Positions 32,957 to 40,628 of a DNA stretch of 64,000 nucleotides are shown in pieces. Position 1 is the first letter of the stretch, and each line of letters opens with the position of its first letter. The position numbers and the translations under genes were made by a program. The notes beneath the pieces were generated by a model that searched no databases, was not told the DNA's origin, and was given only the letters and a program-made list of their open reading frames with translations. Where the stretch lies: the NCBI GenBank assembly GCA_903873485.1, contig CAIQOO010000235.1, positions 55,211 to 119,210 on the forward strand. Direction: 5' to 3'. This stretch comes from an uncultured beta proteobacterium (GTDB lineage: Bacteria; Pseudomonadota; Gammaproteobacteria; Burkholderiales; Burkholderiaceae_C).

Positions 32957-33860
32957 ACTGCTTGAACGGGCGCTCGGTGCCTACCTGGGTTTTGCCATTG
33001 GCGACGCGCTCGGTGCCACGGTGGAGTTCATGCGTCCGCGCGAAATTGCCTTGCAATATGGCGTACACCGCTCAATCACCGGTGGCGGCTGGCTCAAGCT
33101 GGCGCAAGGCCAGGTGACAGACGACACAACCATGAGCCTGGCTCTGGGGGACGCGCTGCTGCTGGGCGGTCACCCGGCCCTGGCCCGCTACGCGCAGGGC
33201 GACGACACGCTGATTCGCGGCATTGGCGATGCGTATGTGCGCTGGTTCAAGGCCAAACCGGTGGACTGCGGCAATACCTGCCGCCGTGGCATCCTGCGCT
33301 ACCTGCGCGACGGCAGCCTGGAGGGCACTTACAACCCCGGCGATGGCGGCAATGGTGCCTTGATGCGCAACCTGCCTGCGGTGCTGGCCACGCTGGGTGA
33401 CGATGCGGCTTTTGAGCGCCTGTCGATGGCCCAGGCGCACCTGACCCATCACCACCCGCTGTCGGATGCCGCCACGCTGGGGATGGGCCGATTGCTGGGC
33501 CTGCTTCTGGGTGGTGCCGGGCACCGCGCCTGCCAACAGTGGGCCGCCCAGTGGGTAGCCGACAACCCGGACTTTCGCTTCACACCCTACCGTGGCTATG
33601 CCACTGCATACGTGGTGGACACGGTGCAAACCGTGCTGCATTACCTGACGCTGCACGAGGATTTTGAAGATGCCCTGGTCGCCACCGTCAACCAGGGTGA
33701 CGATGCCGACACCACCGGTGCCCTGGTCGGCATGCTGGCCGGCGCCCGCTGCGGTGCGTCAAAGCTGCCAAAACGCTGGCTGCGCCGCATGCAGCCCGAC
33801 ATTGTGCAAGCCATTTCCGACCAGACCGGCGGCCTGCTGGCGCTGGCCGCCGCCACTTGA
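32949..33860 (+). CDS. draG: ADP-ribosyl-[dinitrogen reductase] hydrolase
   Basis: A 303-residue ADP-ribosylglycohydrolase that removes the ADP-ribose from NifH and restores activity. The dinuclear-Mn motifs are intact: GFAIGDALGATVEF, DDTTMSLALGDALL and GDDADTTGALVGMLAG. The ATG lies inside the draT 3' end (8-base overlap), so expression is coupled. Together with draT this forms the reversible nitrogenase switch known from Rhodospirillum and Azospirillum. Confidence 0.94.
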   Translation: MPELLERALGAYLGFAIGDALGATVEFMRPREIALQYGVHRSITGGGWLKLAQGQVTDDTTMSLALGDALLLGGHPALARYAQGDDTLIRGIGDAYVRWFKAKPVDCGNTCRRGILRYLRDGSLEGTYNPGDGGNGALMRNLPAVLATLGDDAAFERLSMAQAHLTHHHPLSDAATLGMGRLLGLLLGGAGHRACQQWAAQWVADNPDFRFTPYRGYATAYVVDTVQTVLHYLTLHEDFEDALVATVNQGDDADTTGALVGMLAGARCGASKLPKRWLRRMQPDIVQAISDQTGGLLALAAAT

Positions 33861-33877
33861 GTTTTGAGGAAACCACC

Positions 33878-34180
33878 ATGCCGATTTACAACTGCCACTG
33901 CCAAGGTGCGCAACATGCTTGCAACAGCAGGGGTACGGTGCAGGGAGTGTCAGTCTTTCGCTGGTCGTCCGGTCTTGATTGTGGGGACTGCCTTGACGGC
34001 AGTCAGAAAGCTGGCATCTGGCATTTCTGCCAAGGCTTTGATACCGGCGCGGATCAGTTCGCTCTTCTTGACCGCGCATCCCAGTTCGCCACTGCGTTGC
34101 TTGAGCTGGTCGAGAATCAGGTATTCCAGCTTGGGAATGGTAAAGCTGTCGCGCACCAGTTTGGGCTTCTTGTCTTTTAG
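33878..34180 (+). other. Possible small ORF or gene remnant after draG
   Basis: A strong ribosome site (TTGAGGAAACCACC) is followed by ATG and the Cys-rich start PIYNCHCQGAQHACNSRG, 17 bases after draG. Beyond about 33950 the frame lies antisense to the convergent gene and looks like a shadow (100 codons in total). It may be the 5' end of a third draTG-linked gene cut off by rearrangement, or chance. Confidence 0.3.
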
Positions 34181-34531
34181 CAGTTTTTCGACTTTGGGCT
34201 TGACGGCAGGTATCTTGACGGCTTGGGCATCAACTTGAACCGCAGCCTTGACGGCTGTTGCCGCTGGCAGCGTTGCCTTGACAGGCGGTTTTCTTGCTAC
34301 CTTGGCGGCGGCTTTGGCGGGCGTCTTGACTGCCGTTTGAACCATGGGAACAGCAGTTTCCTTCACTGGAGTCACCACTTTTTTTGTCGGCGTCCTGACC
34401 GATCTTGGTGTCACAACTTTGTTGGCTGCGCTCGATGTCGTGGGGGTCTGCACGACACTGGGGATGCGCGATTGATCAGCGCTGGCTGTTTCATGTGCGG
34501 TTGCCGGGTTGCCGGGTTGTGTGGATGACAT
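33950..34531 (-). CDS. Histone H1-like basic protein with RHH-like C-terminus
   Basis: A 193-residue protein. Residues 1-120 are low-complexity, rich in Ala, Lys, Val, Thr and Pro (VKTPAKAAAKVARKPPVKAT), like bacterial H1/AlgP-type tails. The C-terminal part (FTIPKLEYLILDQLKQRSGE, then AVKKSELIRAGIKAL) looks like a ribbon-helix-helix DNA-binding unit. ATG at 34531 follows AAGGAAATTTCATC. Nucleoid binding is a reasonable guess; no direct link to its neighbours is evident. Confidence 0.7.
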   Translation of the reverse strand: MSSTQPGNPATAHETASADQSRIPSVVQTPTTSSAANKVVTPRSVRTPTKKVVTPVKETAVPMVQTAVKTPAKAAAKVARKPPVKATLPAATAVKAAVQVDAQAVKIPAVKPKVEKLLKDKKPKLVRDSFTIPKLEYLILDQLKQRSGELGCAVKKSELIRAGIKALAEMPDASFLTAVKAVPTIKTGRPAKD

Positions 34532-34615
34532 GATGAAATTTCCTTGAAAAAAACGAGGTATATAGTTTATATCGTTTAGGAGATCGCTGTCAAGCGCAAA
34601 CTCAACGGCGCGCCA

Positions 34616-34633
34616 ATGTCACAAAGTGGTCAT
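34616..34633 (+). promoter_or_regulatory. Candidate Pho box before the EAL/GGDEF gene
   Basis: ATGTCAC-AAAG-TGGTCAT follows the 7-4-7 Pho-box pattern (CTGTCAY repeats) with three mismatches over both halves. A TAGACT sequence (34644-34649) lies 10 bases later, the spacing of a Pho-dependent -10. If real, transcription starts near 34656 and translation more likely begins at the ATG at 34681 than at 34660. Confidence 0.35.
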
Positions 34634-34659
34634 CGAATCTTCCTAGACTGCAATTCAAG

Positions 34660-36570
34660 ATGCATGGATATTCGCATTCAATGAACCACTTTGTGCCGAT
34701 CCCGTCAACCGTTCCCATGACCAACAAGCTGCTGTCAGACGATCAGGGCCACCGACTTGGCAAGGGGGTCAAGTCGGTCGCAACGGCCCTGATCTCTGGT
34801 TCGGTCAAAAAAGGCCGTGGTCAACTCGCTGGCCTGTTGCGTCGCGAACAGCTCTACCCGGTTTTTCAACCCATTGCCTCATTGGAGGAGGGGGCCATTT
34901 TTTCTCATGAGGCGTTGATCAGGGGCCCGGCGAACACCTCTTTGCATGCGCCCGATGCCCTGTTGCAGGCCGCCGCGCAAGAAAACCTCAACCATGAGTT
35001 TGAGAATCACTGTGTCTCGGCGGCACTGGATTTGTGGGGATGCCTGAACCGACCGGGCCGTCTTTTTGTCAACATCAGTGCCGATGCCTTGCTAGCGCTG
35101 ATCCGGCAATGTGGCTGTGACAGCTTGCTGTCCCTGGTTGGAGTCATGGGGGTGTCGCCGCGCATGCTGGTGCTCGAAATTACCGAGTATGAACGGGTGG
35201 CGGACATGGATCAACTGGCCATTGTGGTGCAACGGGTTCGCGCCGCTGGCGTGGCGCTGGCGCTGGATGACTTTGGCGATGGACGTTCAAGTTTGCGGCT
35301 TTGGTCGCAGATCAAGCCCGAGTATGTGAAGATCGACAAATACTTCACCAAAGCCATCAGCCGGCATGCCGACAAGCTCAAAACCATTCAGGCGCTGCAG
35401 CAAATTGCGGCGATTTTTGACACGGCCCTGATTGCCGAAGGGATTGAAACCGAGGACGACTTGCGCGTCTTGCGCGATCTGGGCATCCGGTATGGCCAGG
35501 GATTCTTTTTGGGTCGTCCAGCGCGTCTGCCGCACGAGCAGATCGATGCTGCGGCCATGACCGTGATCCGCGACCGCACGGTGGCGGTGTTTCCTGAGTT
35601 GCGACGTGCACCCAGTGCCGGTTCACTTAGCCGATTTACCATGATCCAGGCTCCGACCTGCGATCTATCCACCACCAATGATCAACTGGCGCGGCTTCTT
35701 TTCAACCATCCGAAGCTTCACGCTATCGCCGTGGTGGATGGCGCGCGACCGGTGGCCATCATCAACCGTGCCGCGTTTTTGAACGAGTACAGCAAGTTGT
35801 ACTACCGTGAGATATGGGGAAACAAATCATGCATGTTGCATGCCAATCTTGAACCTCGCTTGATTGAGCGCAATCACAACATCGATGACTTGGTGGGCAT
35901 CCTGACCTCCGACGACCAGCGCTACCTGGCGGATGGCTTCATCGTCACTGAAAACGGTCGCTATCAAGGCCTGGGTACCGGCGAGCATTTGGTCCGCTCG
36001 GTGACGGAAACCCGCATTGAGGCAGCACGTCACGCCAACCCGCTGACCTTTTTGCCGGGCAATATCCCGATCACCCAGCACATCGAGCGACTGCTGGCCA
36101 GTGGTGTTGCGTTTTTTGCCTGCTACGCCGACCTCAACAATTTCAAGCCGTTCAACGACCAGTACGGCTATTGGCGCGGCGACGAAATGATTCGCCTGCT
36201 GGCCAGGCTGACGCAGGCGCACTGTGACCCTCGGCGTGATTTTGTCGGACATGTGGGCGGAGATGACTTCATTTTGTTGTACCAAAGCGAAGACTGGCAA
36301 AGCCAGTGTCAGCAGATCATTGACGAATTTGCGCAGCAGGCGGTGGCCTTGTTTGACGCTCCAGCCCGCGCGGCCGGGGGCATTCAGGCCGAAGACCGGT
36401 TTGGTGTCGTGCGGTTTTTTCCCCTGACCACGCTGTCGATTGGTGCCGTCAGCATCAATCCCCATCAATTTGTCAATGCCGAACAGGTTGCCTCGGTTGC
36501 AGCGTTGGCCAAGCACCATGCCAAAACAGAAGGCAAAGGCTTGGTGGTGCGAAATGGCACAGACCGTTGA
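34660..36570 (+). CDS. EAL-CBS-GGDEF cyclic-di-GMP protein
   Basis: A 636-residue cytoplasmic protein. The N-terminal EAL phosphodiesterase domain (about 65-310) has EALIRGP, NISADALL, EITEYE and LDDFGDG, so it is probably catalytically competent. A CBS-like region follows (DQLARLLFNHPKLHAIAVVD) and then a GGDEF domain (about 475-630) whose signature is GGDDF, a slight departure that leaves cyclase activity uncertain. Starts at 34660, 34681 or 34717 are all possible. It faces the glycosyltransferase gene tail to tail. Confidence 0.85.
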   Translation: MHGYSHSMNHFVPIPSTVPMTNKLLSDDQGHRLGKGVKSVATALISGSVKKGRGQLAGLLRREQLYPVFQPIASLEEGAIFSHEALIRGPANTSLHAPDALLQAAAQENLNHEFENHCVSAALDLWGCLNRPGRLFVNISADALLALIRQCGCDSLLSLVGVMGVSPRMLVLEITEYERVADMDQLAIVVQRVRAAGVALALDDFGDGRSSLRLWSQIKPEYVKIDKYFTKAISRHADKLKTIQALQQIAAIFDTALIAEGIETEDDLRVLRDLGIRYGQGFFLGRPARLPHEQIDAAAMTVIRDRTVAVFPELRRAPSAGSLSRFTMIQAPTCDLSTTNDQLARLLFNHPKLHAIAVVDGARPVAIINRAAFLNEYSKLYYREIWGNKSCMLHANLEPRLIERNHNIDDLVGILTSDDQRYLADGFIVTENGRYQGLGTGEHLVRSVTETRIEAARHANPLTFLPGNIPITQHIERLLASGVAFFACYADLNNFKPFNDQYGYWRGDEMIRLLARLTQAHCDPRRDFVGHVGGDDFILLYQSEDWQSQCQQIIDEFAQQAVALFDAPARAAGGIQAEDRFGVVRFFPLTTLSIGAVSINPHQFVNAEQVASVAALAKHHAKTEGKGLVVRNGTDR

Positions 36571-36594
36571 CTTGCCAAGGCATACAGTGGCACT

Positions 36595-37701
36595 TCAACC
36601 CAGCAGTTTGGCCAGTATTTCCGGCACTTCAAACACCGCGCGGTTCTGAATCTTTCTGACGTTGGCCTGCCATTGCGGCAACTGTCCAACGATTTCATCC
36701 ACCGCAGCCTGCACCTTGGTAAAGCTGCGCACGACCACGCCCAGGCCCTGATCGCTCACCCATTGTGTGTTCCATCGCTCTTGCGGCATGGTCCAGGCAT
36801 TGCGGGTGACGATCACCGGCAGGCCCATGTGAACTGCCTCGCTGAGGCTGGCCGGACCGGGTTTGCCAATAAAGAAGTCAGCCAGTCGCATCCAGTAAGC
36901 GATGTCGTCGGTAAATTCGACTACCACGCGGGCGGCTGTGGCGGGCGAGCGGCGCAGCGATTGGGCCAGCGCGGCGTTTTTGCCGCAGATCAGAATCAAA
37001 GGAGTGTCAGGCAGCCGGTTTGCGATGCGTTTCATGGCAGCAGAACCGTAGCCGCCAAACATCACGACCCCGACTGCCTGCTGATCATTGAGCCCGTGAT
37101 TGCGGCGCTCCACGCTGCGATCCACGGTGCGCGGCGCATAAAAATGCGGCGAGATGATCATGCCCGAGGTTTGGTGAACATGCCCAGCCGAGCAACCCGC
37201 CGACAAGGCCTGGGCGACTGCATGATCGGTTCCGCAGATCACATGTTGTGGCTGATCTGGCTCAATCCAGAAGTTTGGCGGGCAATCCGCCATATCGGTC
37301 AACACCGTCACATAGGGTGTGCCGGGTAGTGACAAAGACAAGCTTTGGCACAACGCCCGATCGAAATTGGGAATCAGCGAAACCACCATGTCGGGACGGG
37401 TAGCCAGCCAGTGGATTTGCATCTTTTTGACCATGGCCTGGTGCCCGAGCCGGATAAACCATTGCAGCAACTTCAACTCTTGCGACATGCCCAGCGTCAG
37501 GCCATTGGCCAGGCGTTTGTTATAAAGGTCTTCGGGCTGAAAGCCCAGCTTGTCATAGAACTGGCCTGCGGGGTCCAGTATCTCGACCAGGTTGACCAGG
37601 CGAACCTGCCAGGGTCGAGACTGCATGGCCTCTTTGAGCGCTTTGGCAGCGGCTCGATGGCCGCCGCCCGCGTTGAAGTAAATCAGGTCAACGCTGGTCA
37701 T
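36595..37701 (-). CDS. MGDG-synthase/UgtP-like glycolipid glycosyltransferase
   Basis: A 368-residue GT28-family protein. The N-terminal VDLIYFNAGGGHRAAAKAL matches the galactolipid-synthase/processive diacylglycerol glucosyltransferase signature, and the C-terminal FIGKPGPASLSEAVHMGLPV is the nucleotide-sugar binding region. Such enzymes glycosylate diacylglycerol at the membrane; in some proteobacteria they replace phospholipids during phosphate starvation. ATG at 37701 (MTSVDLIYF) is preferred to an upstream TTG. It sits next to ppk2 and the pst operon, which fits that role. Confidence 0.78.
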   Translation of the reverse strand: MTSVDLIYFNAGGGHRAAAKALKEAMQSRPWQVRLVNLVEILDPAGQFYDKLGFQPEDLYNKRLANGLTLGMSQELKLLQWFIRLGHQAMVKKMQIHWLATRPDMVVSLIPNFDRALCQSLSLSLPGTPYVTVLTDMADCPPNFWIEPDQPQHVICGTDHAVAQALSAGCSAGHVHQTSGMIISPHFYAPRTVDRSVERRNHGLNDQQAVGVVMFGGYGSAAMKRIANRLPDTPLILICGKNAALAQSLRRSPATAARVVVEFTDDIAYWMRLADFFIGKPGPASLSEAVHMGLPVIVTRNAWTMPQERWNTQWVSDQGLGVVVRSFTKVQAAVDEIVGQLPQWQANVRKIQNRAVFEVPEILAKLLG

Positions 37702-37829
37702 GAGTGCACTTGGGACTGCCCACCATGGCAAGGCTCAAGGCGATCGCCAAGGCACTGCGCAAAAAATAGCATGAAGTCATGAAAACACCTTGATGACGGT
37801 TGTCAAATCGCCAATGTAGGGTGTGCTTG

Positions 37830-37845
37830 TGTCATGGGCATGACA
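37830..37845. promoter_or_regulatory. Perfect 7-2-7 palindrome TGTCATG-GG-CATGACA
   Basis: Located about 130 bases upstream of the glycosyltransferase ATG (minus strand). It may be an operator. The TGTCAT halves resemble Pho half-sites, but they face each other instead of being direct repeats. Confidence 0.35.
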
Positions 37846-37868
37846 ATCTTGGCCGAGTTGTCAATTAA

Positions 37869-37932
37869 GAGACAAAAAGGCCTGCAGCCCTTTCTGAACA
37901 TGGGCTGGCAGCTATCAATAATAAAGCAAGCA
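37869..37932 (-). repeat. Dispersed intergenic repeat, copy 4
   Basis: Reverse-oriented copy: AGACAAAAAGGCCTGCAGCC, then CTGAACATGGGCTGGCAGCT and ATCAATAATAAAGCAAG. It lies between the glycosyltransferase and ppk2. Confidence 0.65.
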
Positions 37933-37989
37933 AGTGCCGTTTGCTGGCCGCATCAAGCAGCGCCAGCGTCTTGCCCAGCGCTGCAGCGC

Positions 37990-38907
37990 TCAATAAATCT
38001 CGGGCACCAGAATCTCGTTGGGCACCGGCTGGCGCACATAGTCTTCGTTGCGCTGGCGCGGTGGCAGCACGATTGGGGTGTACTCCACTTCTTCGTACGG
38101 GATTTGGCTGAGCAAATGGTGAATGCAGTTGAGCCGCGCTTTTTTCTTGTCCACCGAGTTGACCACCCACCAGGGTGCCTCCGGGATATGGGTGCGCTCC
38201 AGCATGACTTCCTTGGCCTTGGTGTACTCCTCCCAGCGTTTGCGCGACTCCATGTCCATTGGGCTGAGCTTCCACTGCTTGAGCGGGTCATGAATGCGAC
38301 CCAAAAATCGCAACTGCTGCTCTTCGTCTGAAACCGAGAACCAGTATTTGATGAGTTTGATGCCCGAGCGCACCAGCATTTTTTCAAACTCGGGCACCGA
38401 GCGAAAGAATTCCTCGTATTGCTCGTCAGTGCAAAATCCCATGACCCGCTCGACTCCGGCCCGGTTGTACCAACTGCGGTCAAACAACACCATTTCGCCA
38501 GCGCCCGGCAAGTGCGCCACATAACGCTGGAAATACCACTGAGTTTGTTCGCGCAAGTTGGGGGCGGGCAGTGCGGCCACCCGGCAAACCCGCGGATTGA
38601 GCCGTTGGGTGATGCGTTTGATGGTGCCGCCCTTGCCCGCCGCATCACGCCCTTCAAAACAAATCACGATTTTCTGGCCAGTCTTGACCACCCAGTCTTG
38701 CAGCTTGACCAGTTCCCCCTGCATGCGAAACAATTCGCGGAAATACAGCCGCCGACTTTCTTTGTACTGTGTGCTCTCGGTGTGTGCCGCGCTCTCGGCG
38801 AGTTCGTCGAGGTTGCGGTCTTCTCGTTCTAGCTCAAATTCTTCGTCATAGCTGTCAGCCAGATCGCGCCGGATGCGCGCAATCAGTTCGTCGTCTTCGA
38901 GATTCAA
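37990..38907 (-). CDS. ppk2: Polyphosphate kinase 2 (PPK2 class I-like)
   Basis: A 305-residue PPK2, which uses polyphosphate to phosphorylate nucleoside diphosphates (or the reverse). Walker A is FEGRDAAGKGGTIKR, followed by the lid motif (QTQWYFQRYVAHLP) and Walker B-like LFDRSWYNR. The start is TTG at 38907, supported by an AAGGAG sequence six bases upstream. An acidic N-terminal extension precedes the catalytic core. The upstream hypothetical gene ends 35 bases before, suggesting one transcript. Confidence 0.92.
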   Translation of the reverse strand: MNLEDDELIARIRRDLADSYDEEFELEREDRNLDELAESAAHTESTQYKESRRLYFRELFRMQGELVKLQDWVVKTGQKIVICFEGRDAAGKGGTIKRITQRLNPRVCRVAALPAPNLREQTQWYFQRYVAHLPGAGEMVLFDRSWYNRAGVERVMGFCTDEQYEEFFRSVPEFEKMLVRSGIKLIKYWFSVSDEEQQLRFLGRIHDPLKQWKLSPMDMESRKRWEEYTKAKEVMLERTHIPEAPWWVVNSVDKKKARLNCIHHLLSQIPYEEVEYTPIVLPPRQRNEDYVRQPVPNEILVPEIY

Positions 38908-38942
38908 TTGTGGCTCCTTATGGGTCAGACTGCAAAGGCGGT

Positions 38943-39227
38943 TCAGTTGCCTGTGGGTGGCGTGGGCTGGGCTGCAATGGCACCCATGCCGTTAACCTGA
39001 TTGCTTGAATCGAGCAGGCGCAGTTTGCTGGCGTAATGCCGATCTAGCCGCCATTCGTCAAGAATTTCCAGCGCCAGTTCAAACCGCTTGTTGCCGAGTT
39101 GATACAGTTGCGCGACCGAGATGCTGGTTTCGCTCTCGAGCGCGAGCACCAGCGTCGCAATGATTTGGGCATCGGGGTCGTTGGGCTGGGAGTCGATGAA
39201 TTTGCGGGCTTTTTTAATGGCGAGCAT
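38943..39227 (-). CDS. Small hypothetical protein ahead of ppk2
   Basis: A 94-residue hydrophilic protein starting MLAIKKARKFIDSQPNDPDA with a helical, TPR-like middle (LYQLGNKRFELALEILDEWR). I do not recognise the family. ATG at 39227 follows GGAAAAATATCAC; a TTG at 39242 is the alternative. It is divergent from pstS and probably shares a transcript with ppk2. Confidence 0.7.
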   Translation of the reverse strand: MLAIKKARKFIDSQPNDPDAQIIATLVLALESETSISVAQLYQLGNKRFELALEILDEWRLDRHYASKLRLLDSSNQVNGMGAIAAQPTPPTGN

Positions 39228-39368
39228 GTGATATTTTTCCAATGAATGTTGTCAGAATCAGTCCGCATGAAGTGATCGACCGGTCGGCGTTTGCCGACGC
39301 AAAAACGGGCGAGTCTGCGGGCAAGTGTGAGGTTAACCCAATGGCGGGGCAATTTTGATGACGAGACC

Positions 39369-39386
39369 GTGACAGTTGCGTGAATA
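39369..39386 (-). promoter_or_regulatory. Candidate Pho box facing the hypothetical gene and ppk2
   Basis: Read on the minus strand, TATTCAC-GCAA-CTGTCAC has one perfect CTGTCAY half and one poor half in 7-4-7 spacing, with a weak TCAAAA ten bases downstream. It lies in the same intergenic region as the pstS Pho box and points the other way. Confidence 0.3.
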
Positions 39387-39394
39387 AAATCTTC

Positions 39395-39413
39395 TGGCGG
39401 TGATTCACCGCCA
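39395..39413. promoter_or_regulatory. 19-base perfect inverted repeat in the pstS upstream region
   Basis: TGGCGGTGA-T-TCACCGCCA, 28 bases before the Pho box. The one-base centre makes it a poor RNA hairpin, so a protein-binding operator is more likely than a terminator. The binding protein is unknown. Confidence 0.45.
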
Positions 39414-39441
39414 TGCAAGGCGATTGGAGGAAATATCGGTT

Positions 39442-39475
39442 TTGTCACGGTTTTGACATATTCAGGCTTTAAATT
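39442..39475 (+). promoter_or_regulatory. Pho-dependent promoter of pstS (Pho box plus -10)
   Basis: TTGTCAC-GGTT-TTGACAT (39442-39459) is a 7-4-7 match to the CTGTCAY Pho box; TAAATT (39470-39475) follows after 10 bases in the -10 position. PhoB, encoded downstream in the same operon, would bind here. Confidence 0.6.
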
Positions 39476-39533
39476 CTATGGTGTCGAACCCAACGCGGTT
39501 CAATATTAACCCCTTCCAACCAAAGGATTTTCT

Positions 39534-40535
39534 ATGAAGAAATCTCCCATCAAGTTTATTTTGGCCACATCCGCGCTCGCATTTTTTGGTGCTGTGCCCT
39601 TGAGCAGTCTGGCCCAGGTCATCAAGGTTGACGGCTCCAGCACGGTGTTCCCGATCACCGAAGGCATTGCAGAAGACTTTCAAAAAGCCAACAAGGGCTT
39701 GAAAGTGACTGTCGGCGTCTCTGGCACTGGCGGCGGTTTCAAGAAATTCTGCCGCGATGAAACGGATATTTCAAACGCATCGCGTCCGATCCAGACTTCT
39801 GAAATGGCGCTGTGCAAAGCCGCCGGCGTTGAGTATTTCGAGCTGCCGATTGCATTTGATGCCTTGACGGTGGTCATCAACCCTAAAAATACCTGGCTCA
39901 AGCAAGCCACTGTGGCTGAACTCAAGACCATGTGGGAACCTGCTGCCCAGGGCAAGGTGACGCGCTGGAACCAGGTCAACCCGACCTGGCCAGATCAGCC
40001 GATCAAGCTGTTTGGCGCTGGCGCCGATTCGGGCACTTTTGATTACTTCACCGAAGCCATTGTTGGCAAAGCCAAGTCCAGCCGTGGCGACTTCACCGCC
40101 TCTGAAGACGACAATGTTCTGGTGCAGGGTGTGTCGGGTGACGTGAATGCCATTGGCTACTTTGGCTACGCGTATTACGCCGAAAACACCAACAAGCTCA
40201 AGGCTCTGGCGATTGTCGAAAAAGAAGGCAAGCCCGCCGTGTTGCCGAGTGCTGAAACCGTTGCAAGCGGTACCTACCAGCCTTTGTCGCGCCCGATCTT
40301 CATCTACGTCCGGGTCAAGTCGATGGAAAAGCCCGAAGTCAAGAAGTTTGTTGACTATTACATGGCGCATGCCGCAAAGATGGCGACAGAAGTGAAGTAT
40401 GTGGGCCTGCCTGCGGCGGTCTATGCCTCGAACCTCAAGCATATCGCCGAAGGCAAAAAAGGCACCGTGTTTGGCGGCAAAAATGAAGTCGGTGTCAGTA
40501 TTGCTGAATTGGTCAAGCGCGAAGCAAAAATGTAA
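39534..40535 (+). CDS. pstS: Phosphate ABC transporter, periplasmic binding protein PstS
   Basis: A 333-residue periplasmic phosphate-binding protein with signal peptide (FILATSALAFFGAVPLSSLAQ). Phosphate-contact regions VDGSSTVFPITEGIAEDF, GVSGTGGGFKKFC and GADSGTFDYF are present. ATG follows AAAGGATTTTCT. First gene of pstSCAB-phoU-phoBR, probably under PhoB control. A hairpin after it may set its mRNA level above that of the membrane genes. Confidence 0.95.
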   Translation: MKKSPIKFILATSALAFFGAVPLSSLAQVIKVDGSSTVFPITEGIAEDFQKANKGLKVTVGVSGTGGGFKKFCRDETDISNASRPIQTSEMALCKAAGVEYFELPIAFDALTVVINPKNTWLKQATVAELKTMWEPAAQGKVTRWNQVNPTWPDQPIKLFGAGADSGTFDYFTEAIVGKAKSSRGDFTASEDDNVLVQGVSGDVNAIGYFGYAYYAENTNKLKALAIVEKEGKPAVLPSAETVASGTYQPLSRPIFIYVRVKSMEKPEVKKFVDYYMAHAAKMATEVKYVGLPAAVYASNLKHIAEGKKGTVFGGKNEVGVSIAELVKREAKM

Positions 40536-40566
40536 GCGTTGTAAAACACATTTGCTGATGACAACA

Positions 40567-40593
40567 GCCTGCACCTGCTGGCCGCGTGCAGGC
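40567..40593 (+). terminator. Hairpin between pstS and pstC (attenuator or 3' stabiliser)
   Basis: GCCTGCAC pairs perfectly with GTGCAGGC across an 11-base loop. No T-run follows, so it is not a classic terminator; it may stabilise the pstS 3' end or cause partial read-through. Confidence 0.5.
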
Positions 40594-40628
40594 GGCAAGC
40601 CAACTGTTTAACCTACCCGAAATCTACA

